The notes below the pieces were generated by a model that worked only from the letters and a program-made list of their open reading frames with translations, was not told the DNA's origin and did not search any database. Below, piece after piece: positions 41,161 through 52,600 of a DNA stretch of 64,000 bases (positions within the stretch are counted from its first letter, which is position 1; each line of letters starts with the position of its first letter). A program made the translations under genes and the position numbers. The DNA comes from Narthecium ossifragum (taxonomy: Eukaryota > Streptophyta > Magnoliopsida > Dioscoreales > Nartheciaceae), in the NCBI GenBank assembly GCA_963920575.1, contig OY986965.1, positions 22,146,047 to 22,210,046 of the forward strand. The letters run 5' to 3'.

Positions 41161-42353
41161 TGTGTAGAATGTGAATGTTATCTGATCTGGTCCAATGGTT
41201 CACTTGTATTACCTTACAGTTAATTTGAATGAAATTTGTTTCCTTTTGTTGGTAAAATTCATTCAAATTATTTTGATGTTTTACTGCAAGTGATAGCTAG
41301 TACATTTTAATGTTGTATGTCAATAGACAATGATTGGTTCACTCACACGAACAATCACCTCTGGCGCTTAGAGAGTGAGCAGAGATGAGACAGTTTGAAC
41401 TAATTACTTTGAAAGCGACTTTGTGCGCAGTGGGAGCAAGTTTAGTTTGAATTTTAAGTCGCCTTGATTAAAACCAAGATGAGATTCTAATAGAATCAAC
41501 ATGGATAATATCCCACTATCTATGAGTTTATCAATTGAAGTCAAGTGTGAAATTTTGATCTGGCACAGTAGATAGTGAGCAGATAGAAATTTCAAGTTTG
41601 GCGCCTGAGTTGGTTTGGCAACAAGACTAAGACTTGTATGGTGTTTTTACTTAAGAAGAGCAATGACGTACACTCTTTATCTTAGTAAAGAAAAAAGAAG
41701 CTCCACCGTAACATGCATTTCATACTACATGTGCTTGCCGACCTATGAGGAAGTATGGAATGGTTATCTGCTTCTATACTGTGTGAGTCCTGGAGATCTT
41801 AATTTAGATCTCAAATGTCACCCTTTGTAATTTTTGACTATATCACAAAGTGAAAGGATTAATGTTTGCTACTTTAGAGTGTTATTTATGATCATAAGTT
41901 GATTCGATCTAAAGGAGCACTACTGGGAAAGCGAATTAATTCTGATCCTAATGATATGAGGGCAAAAGAAAGAGCAAATTTAGTTTTACACCTGCTACTT
42001 ATATTCTCTGGCCGAACAATAATGTCACTTGGAAAAGTTGGACATGATTGTGAATATTTGTTATAAGAGAGTAACGAGTATTGGACTTCTGAGGGATCGA
42101 GTCGTACTCGATTATGTGTAGCTAAAAATGCTTGGGGTACTAAGGTACACGTTTCAATTAATTTTTTTTCTTTATGTTCTATGGTTGATGTCTCCTTTAT
42201 GACCTTAACTGGTTTCTATATTGGAGCTCCCATCATTAGTGTGCTTTCAGGTCGCACGACCCATTTTTTCCCTGTATGAATGGATTCTTAAAAAAAATTC
42301 AAGTTCTGTCTACACTATTGGATAGATCTAGCTCATCATCGGCGAGTGGGAGA
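41161..42353. other. Untranslated region between copia pol and 3' LTR
   Basis: No coding function. It contains two related phrases with 'gatagtgagcagata' or 'agagtgagcagaga' (about 41370 and 41570). Ends in the polypurine tract at 42341-42353. Confidence 0.5.
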
Positions 42354-42760
42354 TGTTGGTTTATAAACAGGTTAGGGTCGCTAATGATGGTTAGACTCAA
42401 ACCTAATGCCAAATGATTTAACCCACTTAATTAGATCGAACAGTTTAGATAACTGTTCTCTAAACCGCTCGGGAATCGCTAAGCATCTCTTGGGATTGAA
42501 CGGGAAAAGAAACCGTTGGCCAAGGATTGCTTTAGTGAGAACTCTCGCCGTTAAGTGAGTAAGGAGAACTCTGACAAAGAGAGGCAAAACCAGTGGAGAA
42601 GAAGAAGAAAAGATAAGGAATTTGGGCTGTGGATTGGAGATCTTTGTTCTTGTAACAAGATCACCTGGATCACGTGAAACAAATCGAAGAAGAAGATCAT
42701 AGGCAACGAGTAAGTTCTCGTCACTGTTCTGTATTGATACAGAGTAATCGAAGATCAACA
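42354..42760 (+). repeat. 3' LTR of copia element 1
   Basis: Begins TGTTGGTTTATAAACAGG and ends GATCAACA. It is preceded by the purine-rich GGCGAGTGGGAGA (42341-42353), the likely polypurine tract. The host duplication follows at 42761. Confidence 0.93.
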
Positions 42761-42872
42761 ACAACCCCGTGCCATTTACAGCCAATGATCCAGCTTCGTC
42801 TATGTCGCCTATTAGTCTATGACCACATGCATTGGGGGAGAGGATGTAGATAACTCAACTCATCGGTCCAAC
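42761..42872. repeat. Right copy of 112-bp host duplication
   Basis: Directly follows the 3' LTR and matches 34097-34208. The host sequence continues after it with a stretch (aatgtcgtattcgacgtcg) that is absent on the left side. Confidence 0.9.
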
Positions 42873-42982
42873 AATGTCGTATTCGACGTCGACGTCTCCT
42901 AGCTGCTCCGAGAGCTTGAATTAGAGCCCGCGCGTGCCTTGCTATTATATAACGCATAGCTTCAGAAATCAGGAGGGGATAT

Positions 42983-43200
42983 TAAGGCTTTGTTTGTTTT
43001 TGGAAAAATTTTTATGTTTTCATTTTTTATTTTCATTTTCTGTTTTCTGTTTTCATTTTCTGAAAATGAAAATATGAAAACACGTTTTGTTTGAAATGAT
43101 AAAAAACTATTTTCTGAAAATGAAAATATGAAAATGTGTTTGGTTTGTAACTATAGTTTTTGTTTTTAATGAGTTTAATTTTATAAACTAATTATCATTA
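42983..43200. repeat. A/T-rich transposon-like terminus with GAAAATGAAAA repeats
   Basis: TTA followed by AGGCTTTGTTTGTTTTTGG is like a PIF/Harbinger or Tourist end. It is followed by many copies of TTTTCATTTTC and, inverted, GAAAATGAAAA, which can pair. It may be the left end of the element whose ORF1 relic lies at 43513-44180. The right end was not found. Confidence 0.4.
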
Positions 43201-43512
43201 TTTTGCCCCTATGCATGGAAGAGATCATTAATATATGAGTTTTATATCTTATTTGTAATTTACTATTTTGGAGCTATTAAATCTCTGTTTTTTTTAATAC
43301 AAGTATATAATGTATATATTCAAGACATAATTTTTTTCATAAGTGATACATATGTTTGACTTTTAAATTAAGCAACATAACAGAAATTAAAAATTTAAAA
43401 CACATGTAATATTAAAGAACTATTGAACTACAATATTCTCCAAATAAAATACGATAATATCAAGTTTGTTGTCTAAAACAACAAAACAAACAATACGAAA
43501 AGTTCATAAATA

Positions 43513-44180
43513 CATCTTTCTCCATACGATAACCTTCTGCTTTGACTTAGATTCCTCACTCCTCCCTAACTGAAACTGACCATTGTTGCATACATTCTTC
43601 AAGTCTGTCAACTCTAGAGACTTTGGGTTCCTTATATTGGCACTCATTAGTTGATTTATCATTCTTGCGCCGACGAGTACTATTTGAACTTGAACTCTCA
43701 CCCATGGCCTCATCAGCATTCTCCATGTCAACATGCACTTTCTTGGTCAAAAATTCATCTTCGAGCTGTCTTTTCTTCTTCTGATGTAGGAGGCTCTTGA
43801 GTAGAAGCATAATGTAACACTCCAGTTGCTGTGGTTCCACTAAAAATCTCACCAAATACATTATAATGCTCGCATCCTTCTTTCCTAAGTGCATTGTACT
43901 CTCTTTTGTTTTTCTGCAATCATTCAAAATGCTTATCAATATCCAGTACAATACTCAAGAATCTAACATTAGATGAGATCCCATATAAGTGTAATGATTT
44001 TTACATTCCGCATAAAATGCTTCCCAATTTGATTTGGAGCATTCATTTTGTTTGTATGTGGATCCCATGTAACTCATGTTTGATCTAAGAGTGTAGAGAA
44101 CAAGCGGTGCTTCAAACGCAAACGATTGAACTTTCCTTTCAACCGGTCTTTTCTATAATCCACTCCGGTGACTACAATCT
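43513..44180 (-). pseudogene. PIF/Harbinger ORF1 (Myb/SANT-like) pseudogene
   Basis: Minus-strand pieces: VDYRKDRLKGKFNRLRLKHR, LFSTLLDQT, a stop, VTWDPHTNKMNAP, then NKREYNALRKEGCEHYNVFG and EIFSGTTATGVLHYAS, a Lys/Glu-rich end and EPKVSRVDRLEECMQQW. This is the Myb/SANT-like DNA-binding protein found as ORF1 in PIF/Harbinger transposons and in related plant genes. Stops and frame changes show it is dead. The transposase (DDE) partner is not in the window. Confidence 0.75.
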
Positions 44181-44199
44181 CATGTAAGTGTAAAATTCT

Positions 44200-44889
44200 G
44201 GGCTTTTATGTAAATTGATGGAATTTCGTGTAATAAGGGGGTTTTGCAGGGGGTTTTCTACAAATATCCCCACCTAACCCCACTACCTCTCTTCTTCTCT
44301 CCTGATATTTTTTCCTCTCTGTTCATCCTCACCTCACAACCCAGATCCGAAGGAGAGAGAGAGGCAAGGATATAAGGGGAAAGGGAGAGGGAGTGGGTGG
44401 AGGAAGGTGGAGATCGCCGGCGCCGGAGGTAGAGAGGGAGAGATCGACCCCGAGGGAGGGAGAGATCGAGAGGATCGGGAAGGTGGAGCTCACCGAGAAA
44501 TTGGAAGATCCTGGTGGGATTTCGTCGGATCCCTTCTTCCTTTCAGCATAGGTAAGCTTCTACTTTCTCCCTTCTTCGATTCTGTGTTTTTGGTGGGTTT
44601 TCCGGAGTGTTTCGGGGTGAGTTTGGGGTTTTTGTGGGTTTCTCCGGCGATGGGTCGCCGGAGACGACGTCGGAGTTGACGCCGCTCCTCTTCCCGGCGA
44701 CTGCAGCGTTGGGAAGGGGCTGGCGGTGAACCCCGACGCCGTCCTCTCTCTGTCCCTGGAGTTTCCCAAGTTGTTTTCCTCCCTCCCGGCCATGGATTCC
44801 GGCGAGGATCCGCCGGCCATTTTCTGGCCGTAGCCGCGCGACCTTCTTGGGAATCTTGTGCTAGGGACATCACATGGGTTCCTCTTCTC
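44200..44889. other. GC-rich gene-like leader region
   Basis: CT/GA-rich sequence with a 90-residue plus frame at 44407-44679 of low complexity. Looks like 5' region of a plant gene or gene fragment. No domain recognised. Confidence 0.3.
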
Positions 44890-45230
44890 CCCTGGTGCTT
44901 TAGCGCCTTTCTAATGCCGCTCCATCGTCATCGACGACCCCGACTTCGCCGCTAGATACCGCCTCTCCCACCCTTCTCTCGCAGTCACAGGTCTTTTCTA
45001 CCAGCCAGTCCGCACCTCGTTCGCTCCCGCCACCAGCTTGGAAATGAAATGGCCCCGGTTCGTCGCCAACACTCGGGAGTGTGGCGAGGGCAACTTCTCC
45101 GTCCATGAAAGAATGTTGTTCGTGCCGCCACCTGATGAGATCGAGAAGAGTCAGATAGTGGCCCGCCACATCTCTAAATCCTCCGTCAATTCGGAGCAGC
45201 CATCTTGCCGGACGTATTCAAAAGATGACT
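44890..45230 (+). pseudogene. F-box-protein-like fragment
   Basis: One plus frame reads CRSIVIDDPDFAARYRLSHP, then LAVTGLFYQPV, LEMKWPRFVANTRECGEG and ends SKDD at 45230. The first phrase resembles the segment just after the F-box in plant F-box proteins ('R.IV.DPDF..RYR..HP'). There is no start or F-box in frame. It abuts the big inverted repeat at 45231. Confidence 0.4.
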
Positions 45231-46175
45231 AGAATTCTCGGCGAGTCATGCCGTCTTCCCGCAGAGACGGGGAGACGGGAACATTGGATTCTCTCCATAG
45301 AGGGATCATGAAGGTGACATGCAAGTATGAGCGTAAAAATGATATGGTGGGAAGGACAAGAAGTCAGACGATGGTCAACTTTTATTAATTAATTAATTCT
45401 TCTTCCGTCTCTAGATCTAGTCTGCATGGCAAGGCTTGATGTCATGCATAGCATTAACCCAATTTTATATGCAAAGGCCCGGTCATTGCCAGGGATAAAA
45501 TAAATAAAGTTGTACTTTTTCATACGAACGGTGGAAAGTTACCGACTCGGTTGAAAATAGCTACCGGTAATATTGACGTAATCTAAAATATTCATAATCA
45601 TCTAAGTATTTAGGCTTTATGAGGTAAATTTTTGAATTACTTTATGTCCTTTATTCTATGAGAAGACACGATTCGAATATAATACATGTCTTCTCCTAGA
45701 ATAGAGGACATAAATTAATTCAAAGATTTACCTCATAAAGTCAAAATACTTAGATGGTTATGAATATTTTAGATTACCTTGATATTACGGGTAGTTATTT
45801 TCAAACGAGCCAATAACTTTTCATCGTTCGTATGGAGAAGTTCAGCTCTATTAATTTTATCCTTGGTGATGACCGGGCCTTTGCGTATAAATTGGGTTAA
45901 TGCCGTCCTTGACATCAAGCTTTGTCATACAGTCTAGGACCTCGGAGACGTAGCGACATAAGTAGAATTAATTAATTAATAGAAGTTGAGCATCGCCTAA
46001 CGTTCTTGACCTTCCCCACCATGTAATTTTTACACTCATACTTGCAAGGCGCCTTCATGATCCCTCTCTGGAGATGGTGCGTCGCAAGGAATCCACCGGT
46101 GGTGGCCGTCTACTGTTGACCAGACAGAGAGAATCCAGTGGTCCCGTCTTCGTGAAGCGGAACCCGCATGACTCG
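45231..46175. repeat. Large fold-back inverted repeat
   Basis: The left arm (about 45231-45667) and right arm (45688 to about 46175) are inverted copies around a 20-base loop (45668-45687) flanked by GAGAAGAC/GTCTTCTC. Matching blocks include aattaattaattct, the AACCCAATTT..AT.CAAAGGCCCGGTCAT block, TAATCTAAAATATTCATAA and TTTATGAGGTAAAT. I judge identity at about 80 percent. The right arm has about 70 extra bases near 46080-46150. A transcript through it would fold into a very long hairpin. No transposon ends or target duplication were found. Confidence 0.9.
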
Positions 46176-47990
46176 TCGAGAATTGGGCAAGAGGTTTCAT
46201 TCGACACAGGAGTGCAGAAATTGATTTCATAGATACATAAATGCATAACATGTGTTGTAAAATTGAATCAAACAATAAGGAATGATTATGATGTTATGTA
46301 TCTAAACTCCGATGTTGAATCAAAATAACTCAGTCTATGGGCTATTCACTTGCTTTAAGGTACATGCCAATATACATACTTATCACAGAGTGGTGATATG
46401 CAGCTCTTTATAAGCCTGCAATGGAAAACTTGACTTACAATGCATCTGGAGAAAAAGAAATCAATCAAAAAATGAATCAAAGCACACAATAATCCTGAAA
46501 AAAGTGTCAAAATCATCAATAACTACACAATCTAGGATTTCAACCACAAAAGTGACAACCATGAAAGAAATCATCCTTAAAAGACATAATCAATCATCAT
46601 ACATACTTGGGGGCAATTGCAGCTAGAAGAGGTTAGGGTTTAGGATCACAACGGATTGCTTGAAGAACGAGCGAGGACGACGACGACAACTAAAGCTCGC
46701 GTCTGGGGTAGACCGTCGGAGGAAGACGACGGCAACTAAAGCTCACGAGTGGGTTAGATTCAGAGATGTGGTGCCTACAATCTCACGTGCAACTAAATTT
46801 TTTACTCGAAATAAAATAGAAATCTCGTATCCACGACATCGACATTTTATTCACGAACACCACCAAATTTCTCATGTCTCGCACTCCATATTCTCCATCT
46901 TCAAAGAAGACATCTTCGGCCTCGTCGTTGACTAACGGCTTTACTGTTGAGCCACCAATTATTCCTACTGACCCACAAATCCCAAAAAAAAAAGACGAGA
47001 AAAAACAAAATTCTTCCTCTTCTCCTGTTACATGTGTATGAATTTCGAGAATTTTATTCTCAAATTGCCAAAACTCATAGCTTTTTAAATTTATATTTTT
47101 CATAAATCTTCAATCAAAATTGCTTATGGTTCTTCAATTTATCATTTTTCATCATAAAAATTTCATAATATAACACAGGACAGTCTTGTCATTTTATGTC
47201 GAAACAAATATCAATATAATTCCTATGTTATCTTTACAATCGCATATCATCTTTGTAGACACAGAATTATTATCTGGCATGTCTCTAATTTACGACTAAC
47301 CCCCAAAACAAAAATTAGCAAAACTATTAAAAGTTGGCTTAATATCCTAAAACCACCTTAATATACTACATATCAGAAAAATCCCTTAGAACATACGCTC
47401 TCATACACATAGCCCATTCCATCTGACTCTTAATCATGATAAGTGACTAGGATTCCATTGAGCATTAAGACAGGTGTTTTCAAAAAACCGATTATTGTCA
47501 GTGATAGTTTACTTACATGGTATTAAACTAACCCTACGGGATTCCTTTTGAAATGATCCTATGTCTTCATGTAATTTTGTGATATTGTTAAAAAATTTGA
47601 AACTTCTGTGGTATTTTATATATCTTGAAGGGGCTTTTATGACAACGTTAAAAGTTGTTCACTTAACCCGATGGGTGTAAATCCAGAACGGAGCTTGAAA
47701 ATTGTTCGATATCACCTCGAGTCTGAGCTCGTTAGTAGCTCACTCGAGATGTCGGCTCGAAGTTTTTAGGGCCAATAATGTCTCGGGGGTCAGGTTGATC
47801 CAAAATTTTAAACTTATATATCTATAATTAGTTAAATGTTAATAACATCATTTTAACAAAAAATATCATTAAAAACCCCATTAGCCTCATTTTTAAGATG
47901 AAAACCCCATTGTGGTGGTAGTTGTGGTGTATTAATGAACTAAAAGTCTGAAATGCCCTTATATGTCCAATTGTAACCATGGAAAGCTAA
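46176..47990. other. AT-rich intergenic sequence with a dispersed repeat
   Basis: Nothing gene-like that I can support. Two copies of 'gacgacggcaactaaagctc(a/g)cg'-type text occur near 46680-46745. A segment at 46768-46850 is shared with 58271-58356. Confidence 0.4.
46768..46850 (+). repeat. Dispersed repeat, copy 1
   Basis: ATGTGGTGCCTACAATCTC, then AAATAAAATAGAAATCTCG and CGACATCGACATTTT. Same order and spacing as 58271-58356. Family unknown. Confidence 0.65.
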
Positions 47991-47999
47991 AAATCCCAC

Positions 48000-50900
48000 T
48001 TGATATTTGCTAAAAACCCAAGTTTAGAGAAAGTATTTACTAGGCATGGTGGTGGCGGCGCAGCTGCAACGAACGACGCGCTGGAGGGTCGCCGGAGATG
48101 GGATACGACGATGTTGATCGGCGTTGGGAAACGAGGAGCTCGGATGGGCTCCCGACGTGGACGGAGGCCGGGAAGTACAAGCGTCGTCGAGGTCTCGTAG
48201 GGCGGCGTTGGTTTCCAATGAAAGTTGGGCCTCGGAGGCGGGAGGCGTCGATGGCGTTGTCAGGCGGAGCAGAGCTGTCAGGTCGCCGTGGTGACGACGG
48301 AACTGGGGAAGGAGGCGGAAGCAGCCGAATCCAAGAGGAGCTATCGGGTGGTCGCGGCCTCACCGGAGGAGGGTAAGCTTCGTGAGGTGTCGACGGCGTT
48401 GTTAGGCGGAACAAAGCTGTCGGGTGGATGTGGCGTCACCGGAGGAGGGTGGAAGCTTCGTGAAGAGGGCGGATCTGGCCGGATATGGGAGGGTGATGCA
48501 CCTTGGGCGGATCCCAGTGTTGGATCGCGCCGGGGAATGGTTGACGGTCCGCGAGGCGACGGGACCACCGGATCTGGGGCTAGACGGCGCTGGAAGGCCG
48601 TTGGGTGGTGGGTTTAGGTGGAAGCAGGAGGCGGCGGTGTTGAGTGGGGGTGGCGCCGGAGCTGTTGGAGAAGACAAGTCGCACGTCGAGGGTGGCGATC
48701 CGGATAGGGAAGGGGAGGCAGGAGGCGGCGGTGTGGAGTGGGGGTGACGCGTCGCCCCCAGAGCTGTTGGAGAAGACGAAAAAGGTCGTAGGGTGATGGG
48801 TCGGGATGCTGGATATGCCGCTGGATGGCGTTGGAGATGTCGAAAGTGGGGGCGTCGAGCGGAGGGGAGCTGGGGGTGGAGATAGAGGAAGAGGAGAGAG
48901 AAAAATCAAGAGAAATAGGGAAAAGGGGTAGAAAATAAGAAAAAGTGGTAGAAATAGGGAAAAATAAGGAAAAAGATAAAGAGAATTATAGAATAAAAGT
49001 GGAGGTGATTGAAGAAACTCTTGATGGAGAATTTTAGCCAATTAACTTGAAATTTGAAGAGTTAAAAAGATGTAAATGCATGAAAGATGAAAATGCATTT
49101 AAAAAGATGAAATTAAATTTAAAAAGATGAAATATAGTAAAAAATATGAAAATATATTTAAACATATGAAATTGTATTTAAAAAGATGAAAATGAATTTC
49201 GAAAGATGAAAATAGAGTTAAAAAGATAAAAATAAAGTTAAAAAAGATGAAAATAGATTTAAAATGATGAAAATAGATTTAAAAAGATGAAAATGAATTC
49301 AAAAAGATGAAAATAAATTTAGAAAGATCAAAATTAATTTTGAAAGATCAAAATGAATTCAGAAAGATTAAAATGAATTCAGAAAGATCAAAATGAATTC
49401 GGAAAGATGAAAAAGAATTGTGAGGGATGAAAATGAATTGTGAAGGATGAAAATGAATTCAACAAATTTTGGGTGATTCTTTCACAATGGACTCTGATAA
49501 GTGAGATTTCGAGTAAGTGTTTACAGAATCTTCTTATGTCCGAGGAAATGATTCATCGAAATAATGAGTCACCATAGCTATTGATATGGACACATATGAG
49601 ATCAACAAATGCTTGGGAGTTCCTCTATTCAATCATTTTCCTTCCTCTTGTTGTTGGATATCTCGTTCATGTAAAAAGATGAAAATGAATTCAGAAAGAT
49701 GAAAATGAATTTAACAGATGAAAATAGAGTTAAAAAATAAAAATACATTTAAACAGATGAAAATGCATTTAAAAAGATGAAAATGAATTTAGATAGATGA
49801 AAATAGAGTTAAAAGGATAAGAATGAAGTTAAAAAAGAAAATAGATTTTAGATGATGAAAATGGAGTTAAAAAGATTAAATTGTATGAAAATGAATTCAA
49901 AAAGATGAAAATGAATTCAAAAAGATGAAAATGAATTCAAAAAGATGAAAATGAATTTTGAAAGATGAAAATGAATTCATAAAAATGAAAATGAATTGTG
50001 AAGGATGAAAATGAATTTACAAAGATGAAAATGAATTGTGGATGATGAAAATGCATCTAAAAAGATGAAGATGAATTCAAAAATATGAAAATGAATTCAG
50101 AAAGAGAAAAATCCATGTAAAAAGATGAAAATGAATTTAGAAAGATGAAAATGATTTTAAAAGGATAAAAATGCATGTAAAAAGATGAAAATGTAGAAAA
50201 TATGAAAATGAATTTAAAAAGATGAAAATGCATGTAAAGAGATGAAAATGCATGTAAAGATAAAAATGGATCGACATCAATATGGGCTCAATTTTAGGTA
50301 GTGGATTTTTCAATTTCAGATTATTAATTTTTCAAATTGTATGTACAATTTTCATGCCTAAATTGTATTTTGCTCAAAAATTTTCAAGCTCTAGATCTTG
50401 GCTCAGATCTGGGTTCATCAGCATAATCAGATCTACTTTAGATTCAGGCTGGATCTAGTTGGGGCGGATCAGATTTGATCTGATTGGACAAGATTGCTTG
50501 GCCTAGTGGAACCAACTCAGACCCAATCAAGTCAGACCCAACCAAGTCAGACCCAACCAGCTCAGGGTGAGCTGCTTGCCGGAGACGACGATCGCAGGAA
50601 AGGGCGGGTGGCGTGATAGCGGATCGCGCCGGGGAATGGTGGAGGACGGGCTGTGAGGCGACGGGAACACCAGATTGCTTGACCGGGTGAACCGTTTCAA
50701 ACCACTTGGCACGGTTGAACCAACCGAGGCTGATGGTGCTCGACGAGGACAACGACCGCGAGGGGTGGGCGACGGTGGTAACCATCGGATCTTGCTTGAG
50801 AACGGCGGGGGAAGGGTTGTTGGCTGGCGAGATGTCTGGATCCGAGACTGGGTGGAGCGGGAGAGCCGGCAAGGTGGCAGATTCCGATGAGTCGGCGCCG

Positions 50901-51290
50901 GATCTAAGAGGGCTCGGATGGGCTCCTGACGTGGACGGAGGCTGAGAAGGATGAGCGGTGTCGAGGCCTCGTTGGGCAGCGTTGGGTTCAGTTGGAAGCT
51001 GGGGCTCGGGGACGGGAGGCGTCGACGGCGTTGTTGGGTGGAGAGAAGCTGTCGGGTGGCCGCGGTGGTGACGGAAATAGGAGGAGTTGTCACAGGTGGT
51101 CGCGACCTCACTGAGGGAGGGTGGAAGCTTTGTAAGGAGGGCGGATCTGGCCGGATCTGGGACGGTGATGGATCTCGAGCGGATCCCGGTGTTGGATGTT
51201 GCCGGAGAAGACAGAGAAGGGGAGATGGAATGCACACGGGGTGGGTGGGAGAGAGGGTGGGAGGCTGCTGAATGAGATGAGAGCTTAGGC
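48000..51290. repeat. GC-rich direct repeats separated by an A-rich minisatellite
   Basis: The block 48130-48520 and the block 50905-51215 share long similar phrases in the same orientation: GCTCGGATGGGCTCC, GACGTGGACGGAGGC, GACGGGAGGCGTCGA(C/T)GGCGTTGT and AGGGCGGATCTGGCCGGAT. Block one also contains an internal duplication (AGCTGTC(A/G)GGT..., CACCGGAGGAGGGT twice). Open frames occur on both strands, which is normal for such GC-rich repeats, and none has a known domain. The composition contrast suggests a transposon interior, but no ends were identified. Confidence 0.6.
49045..50275 (+). repeat. A-rich minisatellite, unit about 20 bp
   Basis: Dozens of copies of AAAAAGATGAAAATGAATT(C/T) and variants. 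Where regular (49890-49950) the period is 20 bases. The array is interrupted at about 49456-49672 by non-repetitive sequence. A, G and T dominate, with very few C, a strong strand bias. Confidence 0.9.
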
Positions 51291-51385
51291 CTAAGATTAT
51301 CTCATATGTATAAGTTATCTCAACCGTCGATCTCAAGATCTAACGGCTGAGAACTTAAAATACCTATTACATTAAAAAAATATAC

Positions 51386-51390
<5 letters not shown>

Positions 51391-51448
<58 letters not shown>
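51391..51448. repeat. (AT)29 microsatellite
   Basis: Uninterrupted AT dinucleotide run. Confidence 0.97.
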
Positions 51449-51450
<2 letters not shown>

Positions 51451-51458
51451 TCTTTATA

Positions 51459-52600
51459 TTTATATAACAGGATGGTTGTAAATTAACCCGACATTGTCCT
51501 ACTGTCACGTGTTGTCCTATGTTGAGTCCTACGTGTGGTCCTGCGTGGCCCTCCACCCGAGATCGCCTTAAGCAGTTGCCCGATCCACTTCTCCCGTTCA
51601 CTTCTTCCACCAACCGCCCCCCCGGTCCTCGGTCCCCTCTCGCCAACTGCCTCTCTCTCTCCACCTGTTCTCCTCCGCCAATTCCAAACGCTCCTCTCTC
51701 CTCTCTTGCTCGAGGTGTCCCACAGGCGAAGCTAGCGATCTCTGCTAGGATTCCTAGAGGGCCGATCCCGTGCTGGAAGGAGATCTCCCACTGCCTCCCT
51801 GCGACGACAGCGCGACCGATTAGGGACGCCGATCCTCAATCATCAGACGATTGGAGAGAGAAGAAGAAGAATCGAGAGTTGGGGAAGAAGCCGGTGGCGG
51901 CCAAGATGTCGTGTCTCGATGAGCAAGGCCAGGAGACGTGCCTCGACAGCTTCGAGGGCACAGGAATGACGGCTTCGAGGGGTGACCAAGTCGAAGCATG
52001 ACGAGGAGGGGCCATGGAGGAGTAGCGATGAGGAGCAAAGCTCAGCGATTAGTCGGTTCGGTAACAAGATGAAGCCCAACGATTCGATCGGCGATTGGTT
52101 TCCTTCGCAGAGACCACCCAATTGAAAGAGCACAGTTCGATGTTCTGGCGTCGACTCCAAAGCCAAGTGCTTTGATTACTTTTCAGTTTTCACAAACCCA
52201 TCTTATCTCGATACCCTTTGAGCTTAGCCGTATTGGAGCATGATTCGTATACATGTGGACCTGGAGATGGTGAGAAGCAAGCTCCTGGGTGAAGGCTATG
52301 GCGGGGACGGGCCGTATAAGAGTGCGACAGCGTTGTTTTGGGACTTCCTGCCGCTCTGCACCAATGCCATCGCCTTCTACCTGTAGAACTTCTCGGAGTC
52401 CATCGCCACCGCCGTCGTCGGCAACCTCAACTTAGCCTGACGGCACTCCGGCCCTTGGATCTTGGTTCTATCCTGACGATCATAGCTCCTCTGGTTATTG
52501 TTTTTTTGTTTTTGTTGAAGAAGGCAATTGATGTTTCACCGACAATAGGTAAGTCACATTCTCTTTTACTACTAAGGCCAAAACACCTTATTATTTCGAT
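51459..52600 (+). other. Gene-like but unidentified region
   Basis: A 160-residue plus frame (51519-52001) of mixed composition. At 52250-52450 a phrase (LLGEGYGGDGPYKSATALFW, then TNAIAFYL, stop, NFSESIATAVVGNLN) could be an old exon because it is coherent across a single stop. I recognise no family. A splice-like GTAAGT follows at 52549. Possibly a decayed membrane-protein gene. Confidence 0.25.

Larger units (their letters stand above)
34605..42760 (+). mobile_element. Ty1/copia LTR retrotransposon, complete ends, inactive
   Basis: LTRs 34605-35014 and 42354-42760, primer site at 35015 and purine tract before the 3' LTR. The domain order gag, protease, integrase, reverse transcriptase, RNase H is that of Ty1/copia. 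It has a long leader (about 2.1 kb) with an extra ORF before gag. Stops and frameshifts interrupt pol, and catalytic residues of all three enzymes are altered. Its left border is aberrant (inverted leader copy and a 112-bp host duplication). Confidence 0.93.

Noticed and set aside
49045..50275. A-rich array as a CRISPR-like repeat/spacer array
   Set aside because: Units are contiguous 20-bp variants with no unique spacers; it is a minisatellite.
48040..51336. Many long frames in the GC-rich repeat region, up to 269 residues
   Set aside because: Both strands are open, sequences are Pro/Ser/Arg or Gly-rich, no motif; best seen as repeat DNA.
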